A DNA stretch of 64,000 nucleotides from Mycocentrospora acerina (Eukaryota > Ascomycota > Dothideomycetes > Pleosporales), in NCBI GenBank assembly GCA_022701365.1, contig JAKUHH010000395.1:310001-374000 (forward strand), written 5' to 3'. The translations under genes and the position numbers were made by a program. Each line of letters starts with the position of its first letter. Position 1 is the first letter of the stretch. The notes under the pieces were generated by a model that worked only from the letters and a program-made list of their open reading frames with translations, was not told the DNA's origin and did no database searches. This document shows, one piece after another, positions 34,017-44,643 of the stretch.

Positions 34017-34882
34017 AATTGCGACAGATGGTGTGCCACATAATTTGGAAGATTTTTGTAAGCCGCGCATGAACCAGAAAATCTCGTTTTATTGACTTGC
34101 ATAGATGGAGAACTGAAATATTAAGAGTCAACTGCTGGTAGGCAGTGTTATTTGCGCATCGGAGAACGGCAGAGTTTGTTCGGCAGAAATTTGTATATTC
34201 AACAAGACCTGGCTCGACCTGCAACTTGTCCTCTTTTTTTCTCTGCGATTTCCTTTGTAGATGAGTCATCTCCTACATACCCATAGCTATCCATAGTCAA
34301 TAAGAGCTGCTCAATCAGATGCATCTTCTTTACCTTCCATATACATTGTTCGATTTGCGCATCCCAGCCTCCCGTTTTGCTGAGCTAAACCCCAAACAAC
34401 GGTATTTCTTTCTGATTCATTTTGTATCCAGAACATGATTATTCTGGGGCTTTCAAACCTCTTGATCTGGGTATATTTGGCTGTTTCGTCCAAACCCTGA
34501 GAGTATGGGGGTCGATAGATTCCGCCTCAGACCTGGGTACCATCTACGTAGTATCGATCTTCGTTGAGGCCTTGCAATATTTCCCTGCAAACAATGCCGT
34601 GTAACTTGAGCGGCTATATGACATTTGATGCATTCGTGCGGTTGGAAATCTTGCTTTCATACAACGACATCGTCAGCCACAGCTATTGTGAATCAAAACA
34701 AAAGGCCACTATCTCTACCCTGAATTTTGACTACCGTAACGGCGAATTGTAGGTAGTGCTGTCTGGAAAAACGTATCGAGTTGCCTATTGCTTGCTGGCC
34801 TCTGCTCAGCGCACCTCAACACCTTTTCGAGAAGAATTTGCGCAAGAACATAGAGGGTTGGCTTGCAAACCGAGAACACCAT
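34017..34882. other. Convergent 3' spacer
   Basis: Between the F-box gene and the RING gene; AT-rich, with only short chance frames. Confidence 0.5.
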
Positions 34883-35725
34883 TCAGTGGCGTGTACGGGA
34901 CCAAATTTGCCACCTTGAGCCTGTTCGATGGCTCGTTGCTCGAGGTGCCATTGTAGTTTGACCAGTACGCATGAATTCCCAGAGAGTGGCAGCAACTACT
35001 TGATTTTCCGCAGTCACAGACGCAGCAGTAGGTATAACTGTAACCTGACCTTCGGTGACAGAGGCTGTCTTCGTTTCGTCGATATAATACGTGGCGCGGC
35101 AGATCGGACAACTGGTCTTTCGAATTGCGAACCATGATACTAGACATTCAGCGTGGAATTCGTGACCGCAAACCTTCAGTCTGAGGATTTCCTCTCCAAG
35201 ACTTGATGGAGATTTAACTGATGGTGCTTTCGCAGTGAGATCGACTGTAGTTGCCTCGTGGCTCAGTTTCACAGGCTCAGGCGGGGAAGGTGTATACAGG
35301 GTAGAAAGACAAATGGTGCTTCGAATAACCGTAAGCGTATTATCGTAATTGCAGAAGTCGCTTGGCTTACCAGTCTTTTTCAAGCATCGAAACTCTATCC
35401 ACTCGATCCCCCTCTTCTGCTACCTCATGTTGAGCTGTAATCTCTACATCACGTGTCACATTTACAACCTCCGTCACAGATTCCAGTATCTCTTTTGCTT
35501 CTGCTCGCCCCATGGCGGGTTGTTTCGTTTGCAGTACAACTGCTGGAGGCGGTTGTCGCCGCTTGCGAACAAAGTAAACGCATAGGCTAAGTCGCTGGTA
35601 TCAGCAAAGCCGTCTTAACACCACTGGATTGCAAACTTGGAACATGCCTGGAGGAGAACTCACAACGGCGCAAAGAAAAACAAGATGAAGACTGGGATTA
35701 GGAACGCGAATGCTGTCGGCGACAT
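34883..35725 (-). CDS. Membrane RING-H2 finger protein, probable E3 ubiquitin ligase
   Basis: Exons in transcription order 35725-35664, 35586-35371, 35318-34883 (237 aa). Residues 5-25 form one membrane segment (AFLIPVFILFFFAPFLCVYFV), followed by basic RKRRQPPP. A polar stretch leads to the RING: C-T-I-C, a 46-residue loop, then CGHEFHAEC and CPIC. All eight zinc ligands of a C3H2C3 RING are present. Intron 2 splits the codon of the first zinc Cys (TG/C); without splicing the frame lacks the first half of the RING. The usual spacing between ligands 2 and 3 is 9-39 residues, so this loop is unusually long. Expected role: ubiquitin ligase at an internal membrane (inference). The C-terminal tail after about residue 170 has no recognisable feature. 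Confidence 0.8.
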
Positions 35726-36806
35726 GCCCGATCGATTTCGTCCATCCCACTGTCGCGCTTGAAGCGCCTGCCTGGTCGTCGCTCTCAGAACAGCAGGCAT
35801 TCTTACTCTTTTTTCGTCTACTTCGAGATGATCTGTTGCGTGATCGGGAAATCGGCAGCGCGTGCGTGGTACGACAAGTAGGTAGTTTCGTGCAGTGCAG
35901 TGGAGTGGCCTCGGACTCCTCGCCTCACGTCCGTCTTGTCAGCCCGAAGGTATCCGCGGCCGTAGCTGAATACGTATGCGATATATGAAAACGGACGAAA
36001 TTCACCTGCCGAAACCAGGGCCACCACCTCTTCTTATTTCAAGCCACTGCCCCTCCACAAATCAAGTGCGCATCAAATCCTGAACTCTCAGCCTCCAAAG
36101 ACGCGTCCCCACCTCTCTCCAGCTTTCCTTCTCCTCCTTGGCAAATGTGCCGTCGCTCGCGAAGAGTGCATCACGCCATTACATGCATGAGATAAGGCCA
36201 TACAGCTAGTATCTACGGTTGAGCCGAAAGCTGGGCCGATGTAATCGTCGATGCCGAGTCCCCACTTGGCGAGCCAACGGACGTTTGGCGCCAAGTCCTC
36301 GGGCTGGGCGCGGAAGACTCGCCCAACGTTGGCGCAGTGGAGCGGAGCGGGGTCGGGGTTAGTGATCACGCTTTATTAATATATCTAGATTTTTGGTACT
36401 TCTCTTATAAGAGTTCACATTGAAGGTCACGAGATTTGTTTCTTTACCTAGTTCACAATCGTGAGATATGTCTTACCTCTGTCTAGTTCAGTATTCATCA
36501 TGATTGGCCTATTCTCCGAACCGATCTTAATCATCATCATCATCAGCATTGTGATACCATCACTGAATTACGAGCTGAGTTTTATGAGTTTGTTAAATTC
36601 ATAATGTAACTAATTACTATTCGAAATGTTACAGTGTGCAAATTGGATAGCTTTCAACCAGTCGTGAAGGCGTAGAGGTATCGTAAACAAAGCGCCGTGA
36701 AACTCCTTTTCCCGAAGGTCAAGCCTGACCTTCTTAAACTGCGTGCCTCCAATTGGAGAACACGTTGAAACACGCATACATTTACTCGTAACTTTCATGC
36801 TGTAAA
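35726..36806. other. Intergenic with a possible gene fragment
   Basis: Upstream of the RING gene and downstream of the ENA gene. Its left 600 bases are GC-rich and contain an open segment at 36088-36369 (-) listed separately. The right 400 bases are AT-rich with an ATC triplet run near 36528-36545. Confidence 0.5.
36088..36369 (-). pseudogene. Possible gene fragment, unidentified
   Basis: An open segment without an ATG start (the first codon is GTG) in GC-rich DNA bounded by AT-rich sequence on its 5' side. The first 50 residues read like ordered protein (TNPDPAPL, QPEDLAPNVRWLAKWGLGIDDYIGPAFG); the remainder is basic and unordered. It could be the decayed tail of a coding gene or the last exon of something lost. 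I could not name a family. Confidence 0.25.
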
Positions 36807-39800
36807 TTACTTCTTCTCATCGTGGTCTCCGTCAGAGCTGACAGCGGTACTAAGATACCTTTCGAATACACGAGACTCGAGATCAATCGAGCCCCTCCTA
36901 CCACCACCGTTCTTCTTGTCCTGCATCTTGAAGTAAGTTCTCTTTGCGAACTTCCAGGATTCGACACCGAGGAAGAAGAGGATGGTCGCAACAAAGACGA
37001 CGCCCCACTCCCAGCTGATGCCCTTGTGCTTGAACACAACGTCGTTGATAACTGGAATGTACAGGACAGGGAAGATGGTAACAAAACCAGCCATGATGGA
37101 GAAGAACAGGAACCTGTTGCGCCACACGTCAATCATCCACTGGGTGAAGTACTTCTTGGAGCCGGGCTGCATCGCGAAGAAAGAACGACGCATGTCCAAC
37201 ATTTGCCATGCGAGGAAGAGAGAGAACCAGGTAAGGCAGGCGAAGGCTGTTGCACGAGCGCGGAACACCGTGTCGCAAGATTCGGAGTATTTGTCGTTGC
37301 AGTTGACACCGAGGTTTCCATCTCCCCAAGCGTACATAACGAGGACGAAGGAGGAAAGGCAGAGGGCGGCAATCCAAAGACCATAGACAACCATGTCGAG
37401 CAAAACCTCAAGGGTGAAGACACCACGTTTGAGCTATGAAATATTAGTAACTTTCTATAATGTTTTCAAAGAGTTTATGACTTACACTCTGAGGCGGCCG
37501 ATCAAGGATATCTGGAGCAGCGATCTCAAAACCAAGACCCATATCGGGCAAACTGGAGGTAACCATGATGATCCACATAACTTCAACGGGAGAGATAGGA
37601 AAGACAGAGAGTCCACTCTCATCCTTGAAGGCAAGACCGATGAGCAAAACGCAGGCCTGGGCGACGTTCTGTGCGAGCAAATGAAGAATGAACTTTTGAA
37701 TGTTGTCAAACATACGGCGGCCCTCTTCGATAGCATTTAGAATGGAGGCAAAGTTGTCGTCAGTCAGAACAATGTCAGAAGCATCCTTGGCCACATCAGA
37801 TCCAGTGCCCATTCCGATACCGACGTCGGATCGCTTAAGAGATGGAGAGTCGTTGACACCATCGCCAGTCATAGCAGCGAAAGCCTTCCTTCGGTGTAGC
37901 GCATCAATCATGCGGACTTTCGTGTTCGGTGCGCATCGAGCGATAACAAGAGGAAGTAGCGGAAGAGCATCGATCTGTTCTTCAGAGAGCTTGTCGAACT
38001 GAGATGCGGTCATGACCATGGCATCTGTGACTTCCTTGGCGAGAGTAGCCATGTTGGAAGGCAAGATACCGACTTCAGCGGCAATGGCACGAGCAGTTCC
38101 AGGATGATCGCCAGTGAGCATGTGGACTTCAATTCCGGCCTTCTGGCATTGGCGAACAGCACCGGCAGTCTCGGGTCGAGGAGGATCATAGAGACCGACT
38201 AGACCACGGAAAATCAAGTTGCTTTCGATGCTGCTCCTGTCGACCTCCTCACCCTTAGCGGGGAGTTTATCGGTGAATTCCTTGCTTGCCAGAGCCAAGA
38301 CGCGGAGACCAAGAGAGGCCAAAGCCTCCATATTCGCCAAGATTTCCTCGCGATAGTCGTCATCCATCTCCACAGCGGATTCGCTCTCGCCGTTGAAGAC
38401 AGTACTGCATGAGTAGATGACTCGCTCCACTGCACCCTTTGTAAATACATGCTTTTGGTCGTTAGCAACGTCTTCGAAGATTACTGACATCTTCTTGACG
38501 TCAGAGTCGAATGGGAATTCGGCTAGTTGTTTCCAGGCCGGAGAATCGCCGGTGGTATATGGTAGACGGTTCCAGCCAAATCGAGAAGCAAAAATCTGAA
38601 TGGCGATCTCAGTGGGGTCGCCACGAGCATTCCAAACGCCTTCATTGGTCTTGTGTACATTGGCCAAGTTGGCCAGCGAAGCAATCTTCAGGTAGTCGAG
38701 CAAGTGTGGGTTGTCTGCTAATAGCTCTTCCGAGCTTTGAGACCTCTCATCCTGAGTGTCTGGGTCGATGTGTCGCGGTGGCTTGGTCGTGAAGCTGAGA
38801 GAACCGATGGTAGGGTTGAAAGGCTCAGTGGTAACACCAACAGAGTAGGTGCCCTTGGCTGGGATCCAAGCCTTCTTTGCCACCATCTTTCCTTGTGTGA
38901 GTGTACCAGTCTTGTCGGAGCAGATATCTGCAAGAATTTAGAGATTATCTCAAAAAGTGAGGAGGAAATACTAACCAGTAACACCACCAAGGGCTTCAAG
39001 AGACTTTAGGCTGCGAACAATGACATGTCGCTCGACCATACGTTTAGTACCAGCAGCCATTGTAATTGTAAGGACAACAATAAGCGATGCAGGAATCATA
39101 CTAAGACCTGTGGCAACAGCGTAAATGATTACTTCTTGGTTGTTAGAGAATTCATTAGCAGCTAGCACAATGATAGCGCACACCACGGCAATACCAAAAA
39201 GGAGCAGAGCAAGACGAGCGAGCTTCTTTTGGAGTGGGGTGCCGACGTTAACACCAAGGAAATGACCAACAGCATCAGCGGCGGTCAAGCCCCATGCCTC
39301 TGCGTATCTGTGTGGTTTGGCAGACCCGTCAGCCTTGCGCTTGACTGGGCGACGGCGTGAACCCTTCTGTCGGAGTGACATGGCGATGGAGCCGATTTCG
39401 GTGTACATTCCAGTAGCAAAAACAACACCTCGTGCACGTCCCTTGGTGACAGTGGAGGAGCTGAAAGCAACGTTCAACCGATCACCAGGACCAGTGTCTT
39501 CGTTGAAAACAGCATCACCATCTTTAGATACAGGAAGTGACTCGCCAGTTAAAAGTGCTTCGTCGGTTTCAAAGTTAACAGCTTCGATAAGACTACGAAC
39601 TGAATTAGATGAAGTTGAGGTTAATAGACTTAAAATACTCACCGAATATCAGCTGGGACAGTGTCACCAGTCTTGAGCTCAACCAAATCACCGACGACAA
39701 TCTCGACTGTGGGAATGGTAACAGTCTTTCCGTCTCGTACAGCGGTAGCAGTGGGCGAACTCAGTCCTCGAAGTGAATCCATTGTCTTCTCAGCATTGAA

Positions 39801-40207
39801 TTCTTGCATGAAACCAACAACAATATTCAGGATAATAATGGCGGTTACTACACCACCTTCGATCCATGACTTGATTCCGAAACTGACACCCATAGCAAGA
39901 ATAAGCACCTAGCATTTGTTAGCCATGTAGCCATTGAATTGATCCTAGTGGTACTTACCAGTGTCATAGCATTAGCAATCTGCCGAAGCAAGATCTTCCC
40001 TGGCTTGACTCCTTCATCGTCGCCCAGATCATTGTTTCCAAACTTTTCATGACGTGTCTTTGCCTCAGAGGTAGTCAAACCATCATCGGGGTTACACTTG
40101 GTCTCCTCAATGACTTGTGTAAAGGCAAGGGCATGAGCTGGCTTGGAGAGAGGCTCATTGGACTGGCCAGTAGTGTGGCCCTCGAGCGTTGGTGTTTTCT
40201 TACCCAT
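36807..40207 (-). CDS. ENA1: ENA-type Na+/K+-exporting P-type ATPase (P2D / type IID)
   Basis: Exons in transcription order 40207-39959, 39908-39643, 39592-38976, 38927-37486, 37433-36807 (1066 aa). A plasma-membrane pump exporting Na+ (and K+) at high salt and alkaline pH. Landmarks: the cation-ATPase N-domain (HALAFTQVIEETKCNPDDGLT), TGES (about 187-190), the phosphorylation motif CSDKTGTLTQG (Asp about 382), FTKGAVERV in the nucleotide domain, TGDHPGTA, TGDGVND (about 731-737) and roughly ten membrane segments. The final one precedes a basic tail (KRTYFKMQDKKNGGGRRGS). Four introns of 48-52 bases all close in frame. The upstream DNA carries five GCCAAG hexamers, fitting pH control. Confidence 0.95.
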
Positions 40208-40328
40208 AGCGATTGATTTGTGTCAAATGCTAATGAGAAGTTGTAGATGACGAGCAACCCAAGTCCGGGGGACATCCAACTCTTTTAAACCCCGAAGCTG
40301 GAGATGCAAGCGGGACTCCATGGCCACG

Positions 40329-40854
40329 GCCAAGCCCCACGAGATATGGAGCCCTTGGCGTGGTGGGAACCATCTTGGGACCGGTCCTTACACGATCAAG
40401 AGACGTCACAGCCGGCCACACTCGGCAGTAACAAACAGAGTCTAGGGTCCGCGACCTGCTCCAGCGGAGGTTCTTAATTCATCTCAACTGAGTACAATTG
40501 AATTTAATGCTCCCTTTCTCGAATCTGAATCAGAGAATGCTTTCCATAAACCCATGTACAATGCATCTCTCATCTTTTTAACCCCTCCATGACGACAGCG
40601 GGGTGCAATAAAATCGTGAAGGAGGGTGAAAGGCCGAAAATGATGAGAAGAGCCAAGCATTCCCGCTCGCCTAAGAGGTGCCAAACAACCCTAACCTACT
40701 TGGCTGTTGGCCGGATATACGCTAAAGTGCCGCGAGTCCCGACTTACACTGACACCAACGTCATTTCACAGTGTAAGATCGTACCTTTACGAGCGGGTTA
40801 CGGAGTCGCCTCTCCAATGGCATGGCGGCATCAAAACTGACCTCTTCCGCCAAG
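40329..40854. promoter_or_regulatory. Cluster of five PacC-type GCCAAG hexamers
   Basis: Exact GCCAAG at 40329-40334, 40652-40657 and 40849-40854 on the + strand, and its complement CTTGGC at 40354-40359 and 40699-40704. All lie 120-650 bases upstream of the ENA start codon. PacC/Rim101 binds GCCARG and controls ENA genes in other ascomycetes. Binding here is inferred. Confidence 0.55.
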
Positions 40855-41642
40855 TCCTGATTCCCTGTCGTCAAAGCACGAGGTTCCCACCAAAATCATT
40901 AACCTGCTGATACGCGTCACTCAGCGGTCCAACGGCAAAGCTTGTCCACAAGGCATCTTTCTGTGTCAGGCAGTTGGAAGTGTCTCGGCTCTATAGACCA
41001 TCAAGTCTTCCAAGACTCTGCTTATCTGCAAGTTGACTCTTGAGATGTCGTGCCCAGCAGAGCCGACTGATCACGAGACCTGACCAGTCCTTAACGGTCC
41101 ACTCGGTCAGATTCAGAAACGTGAGATATCTTGGAATGTTCTAGCGTTAGCTTTAGAAGTACTATCCATGGACCGAGCCTTTGGCGTTCCGCACCCACTC
41201 ATCGATCGCGCCGCGCACACGTTGATAGCATGTTTGAATATTTTTCCGACCCGAGTGGCAAATATATGCTTCTCCGCTGGGATGATTGGCGGTGTGGCGA
41301 GAAGCTCAGAGTCGGAGTCTTGGTATGATAACGCTCGATCGTTCCAGCTCCCTGCATGGGAGATGTGGAGACTTTCGCCGCATTTACAGCAATTCGCATT
41401 CTGGACGGAGTCTTCGGGTATATTGTCAGTCTCTCCAGGCTGTCCTCCACGACTCCAGCCTGCAAAAATAATGAAAAGGACACTTATCTTTTACTTATCA
41501 GTCTAATGTGGTCCACCAATAAGTCGCCATCACAACAAGATCGAACGTGTCTTGTGTGTAGTGAGTGCTGTCGAAATACATTTTTGATGGGCTTCCTACC
41601 CCGACTCACTTCAGAACCGAGAGCTATACTCAATTCAGTCTG

Positions 41643-41681
41643 TTCTTCTTCTTCTTCTTCTCTCTCTCTCTCTCTCTCTCT
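41643..41681 (+). repeat. TTC/TC microsatellite
   Basis: A run of TTC triplets passing directly into a run of about nine TC dinucleotides, downstream of the dehydratase gene. Confidence 0.95.
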
Positions 41682-41873
41682 GCAAGAGAATGATAAATAT
41701 TACACGATGTGTTGTATTCTTGTAATTTAAAGCTTCGTCATATAAATTCAAACTTGAGTCTGAAAGTCGGTGGTTCGTGAACAGAAAGTCGGAGATGTGG
41801 TTCGCGTCAGAAATGGACCGAATGCCGTCATTTCGACAGCCCACAATCTTGACTTTGACATGTGCAAACATTC

Positions 41874-43121
41874 TCACCATTCTCTGACTTCTCCACCAGG
41901 CCCAGTAAAGCCCGGACTAACCCACGCTTTTGCATCCTTGCTCAACCTTCTCACCATATCCTCGTCGACCTCAATTCCTAATCCAGGGCCTTTCATTAAC
42001 TCGATATATCCCTCTTTCACCTCCCATACCTCAGGATTTTTAGTGTAGCTCGTCAAATCCTGACTTCCAGCGTTATAGTGGATGCCCAGAGACATTTCTT
42101 GGATGGCAAAATTTGCAATTGTACAGTCGACTTGCACACACGCTGCAAGTGCAATGGGTCCCAATGGGCAGTGAGGCGCTAGAGCGACATCATAAGCCTC
42201 AGCCATGGAAGCGATGCGCTTCATTTCTGAGATACCGCCTATGTGTGAGATGTCTGGTTGCAATATATCAACACAGTTCGCTTCGAGAAAGGGACGGACA
42301 TCCCAGCGACTATGTAGTCTTTCACCGAGGGCAATGGGACACGAAGTGATTTGGGAAAGCGCCTTGATACCGCCAATATGCTCTGATAGAAGCGGTTCCT
42401 CGATAAAAAGTGGGTGATGCGGTTCAAGAGCTTTGGCAAGCTGTTTGGCCATTGGCTTGTGTATTCGGCCGTGGAAATCCATGCCCGCATCCATACCTAG
42501 CTCTTTTACGGTTTTGAGACGTTCTACTGCGGATTGGAGAATAGAGGGCGAGTCAAGCCAGGCAACGTCTTCTGTAGCGTTCATCTTAACAGCTGTAAAA
42601 CCTTGGTCTTTCCGAGCTTGCCTGCTACTGTGAGAGTTTGAACTATGAGTGAGGCTTGAGAATACATACGCCTGCACCTGTACATCAGCCGGTCGATCTC
42701 CACCTATCCAAGCGTATACCTTCAACTTGTCTCTTACTTTTCCGCCAAGTAGTTGATATATCGGTACATTCAACTTGCGTGCTTTGAGATCCCAAAGTGC
42801 GATATCTATACCTGCCAGTGCACTCATGAATACGGGCCCTCCTCGGTAGAAGCTCGTTCGCCACGACATTTGCCAGATGTGCTCGATCTCGCTGATTTCA
42901 ATTAGTCGTGAAGCTTCGAGCTGAAATTCTCCTTGTAAAACGTACTCAGCCTCAAGTCCAACATATCTCTCTGCCCAAGCATCTAAACATCCTTCAACTG
43001 CTTGAGTATGGCCTTCCAGCGAAGCCTCACCCCAACCGAATTTGCCATGTTCGTCCGTGATCTTGACAAAGAGCCATCGAGGTGGTACACGGAAATACTC
43101 GATACTCGCTATCTTTCCCAT
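41874..43121 (-). CDS. D-galactonate dehydratase-like enzyme (enolase superfamily)
   Basis: Exons in transcription order 43121-42670 and 42621-41874 (399 aa; bacterial DgoD about 382). It is predicted to dehydrate a sugar acid to the 2-keto-3-deoxy acid. The N-terminal capping domain (FVKITDEHGKFGWGEASLEGHTQAVEG) is followed by the barrel with VKMNATE, MDFHGR (metal Asp and the first acid/base His), IEEPLL (metal Glu), LGERL (metal Glu) and APHCPLGP (second His). This His pair is the GalD signature. The 48-base intron is in frame, so an unspliced reading would add 16 residues. The TTG at 43208 is not a start; the MGKIASIEYF start at 43121 matches the family. Divergent from the aldolase gene, 472 bases apart. 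Other sugar acids are possible substrates. Confidence 0.9.
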   Translation of the reverse strand: MGKIASIEYFRVPPRWLFVKITDEHGKFGWGEASLEGHTQAVEGCLDAWAERYVGLEAEYVLQGEFQLEASRLIEISEIEHIWQMSWRTSFYRGGPVFMSALAGIDIALWDLKARKLNVPIYQLLGGKVRDKLKVYAWIGGDRPADVQVQAYVFSSLTHSSNSHSSRQARKDQGFTAVKMNATEDVAWLDSPSILQSAVERLKTVKELGMDAGMDFHGRIHKPMAKQLAKALEPHHPLFIEEPLLSEHIGGIKALSQITSCPIALGERLHSRWDVRPFLEANCVDILQPDISHIGGISEMKRIASMAEAYDVALAPHCPLGPIALAACVQVDCTIANFAIQEMSLGIHYNAGSQDLTSYTKNPEVWEVKEGYIELMKGPGLGIEVDEDMVRRLSKDAKAWVSPGFTGPGGEVREW

Positions 43122-43593
43122 GGCCTGTCCTTCGGAACGTTTACCCGTGAGCAGTGGAAATAGCCTCCTGATAGTCAAAGAGCGATGAATTACAGGGATA
43201 GAAGTCAATAGACGAACTAAGACTGAAAATTCAAGTGTAAAATGGTATTTCTGGAGAACCGTAGTGATCTAGGCCATATGTTTTGAGGAAACCCAAGCTT
43301 GATTTCTCGCTATTTCAACTCTTTGTCAGCCTCCTTCGCCCTGAAGCATGACCGAGCGGGCGAATTGAGACCCCTCATTGAACCGACGTCGGCCGCGGGG
43401 TCAGCCGCTCTCCACCACGGGGTATCTAGCTTCGGAATATGGAGGAATTGAGACCGAACGACTCCGAACAATAAATAGGACAAGATGCCCAGGGAGCCGT
43501 CCTCGTAGATCTAGACAAAACTTGATATTCGACGAGGTTAAAAATTCAGGAGTTGGAGATATACGAGGTGAAAAAGCACAAGCACGAGCCAAG
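43122..43593. promoter_or_regulatory. Shared divergent promoter of dehydratase and aldolase genes
   Basis: 472 bases between the two ATGs. Contains a perfect palindrome CCGACGTCGG (43383-43392, CCG-N4-CGG), the half-site arrangement bound by Zn2Cys6 factors, and an adjacent GCGGGG that fits the CreA consensus SYGGRG (about 43395-43400). Regulatory function is inferred from sequence only. Confidence 0.45.
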
Positions 43594-44643
43594 ATGACAT
43601 CAGCACCACCGAACGGCGTCTTCGTTCCTGTCCCAACTTTCTTCAAATCAGCATCTGAGTCGACATCGTTGCAAGCTGCTGTTGACGTCGAAACACAAAT
43701 TGCGCACAGCGTGTTCCTTGCCAAAAATGGCGTCCGCGGTCTTGTTCTCCTTGGCTCAACAGGTGAGGCAATCCACATGTCTCGCCAGGAACGCTTTGAC
43801 TTGGTGTCGGGCGTCCGCAAGGGATTGAACGATGCCGGATTCCCCGACTATCCTATCATGGCCGGTACGCTCGTAAACAGTGTGGACGAGACATTGGAGT
43901 GGTTAGAAGACTTCAAGAAGGCTGGTGCACAGTGGGGGTTAGTGCTTGCGCCAGGATACTTTGGGGCTGCGGCATCGCAGGAGGGTATTCGGGAGTGGTT
44001 CCAGGTCGTTGCGGACAAGTCGCCGCTTCCAGTCTTAATGTAAGTTCAGAGAAGAAGGAACATTCAAATGTGATTAAGCAACGGAACTAATCAACATAGC
44101 TATAACTATCCTGGCGTCACAAATAATGTCCTAGTCACACCTGACGACTACCGCGTCCTCGCCCAGCACCCTAACATTGTCGGTTGCAAGATGTCGCACG
44201 CAATCGTATCCTACCACAACCAAGTTTCGCTCGATCCCAAAATCGACCACAGCAAGTTCAAGGTGTACAGCGGCCTTGGCCAACAATTAGGTCCCATCGT
44301 CATCTTTGATGCAGCAGGTGTAATCGACGGTTTGGCAGCTATTTACCCAAAAACTGTTTGCACACTGATGAAGCTTGCTGAGAGAGAAGAGTTTGACAAG
44401 GCCACATTGAAGAAGATCAAGGAGCTACAATACACAGTAAGCACCGCAGAGAACTACATTGGGAAGTACGGCATTGTAGGTATCAAAGAGGCTGTCAAGC
44501 GTGTTACTGGATTCGGCACATTGGAGGGTGGAAGGCTGCCACTCAAGGGCAAACTGCCAGACGGCGAGTGGGAGAAGTGGAGCGAGGTTTGGGAGAGGAT
44601 ACAGAAAACCGAAGATTCGTTGACAGAAAGTGATTTCAAATAG
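43594..44643 (+). CDS. DHDPS-family aldolase (probable 2-keto-3-deoxy sugar-acid aldolase)
   Basis: Exons 43594-44039 and 44100-44643 (329 aa). It is a class I pyruvate-type aldolase of the dihydrodipicolinate synthase/N-acetylneuraminate lyase family. Landmarks: GLVLLGSTGEA (substrate-carboxylate loop GSTGE), YNYPGVT (catalytic Tyr), IVGCKMSH (Schiff-base Lys) and a C-terminal helical domain. The 60-base intron splits the Ile codon before YNYPG. Fungal members include L-threo-3-deoxy-hexulosonate aldolase (gaaC/LGA1) of galacturonate catabolism. Next to a GalD-like dehydratase, cleavage of 2-keto-3-deoxygalactonate to pyruvate and glyceraldehyde is the natural reading (inference). Confidence 0.88.

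Larger units (their letters stand above)
40208..41873. promoter_or_regulatory. Upstream region of the ENA ATPase gene
   Basis: 1.67 kb with no convincing gene. It holds five PacC-type hexamers (annotated separately) and a TTC/TC microsatellite at 41643-41681. The right end is the 3' flank of the dehydratase gene. Confidence 0.5.

Noticed and set aside
43122..43208. TTG start at 43208 for the dehydratase
   Set aside because: Not an ATG; the family N-terminus begins at the ATG at 43121.
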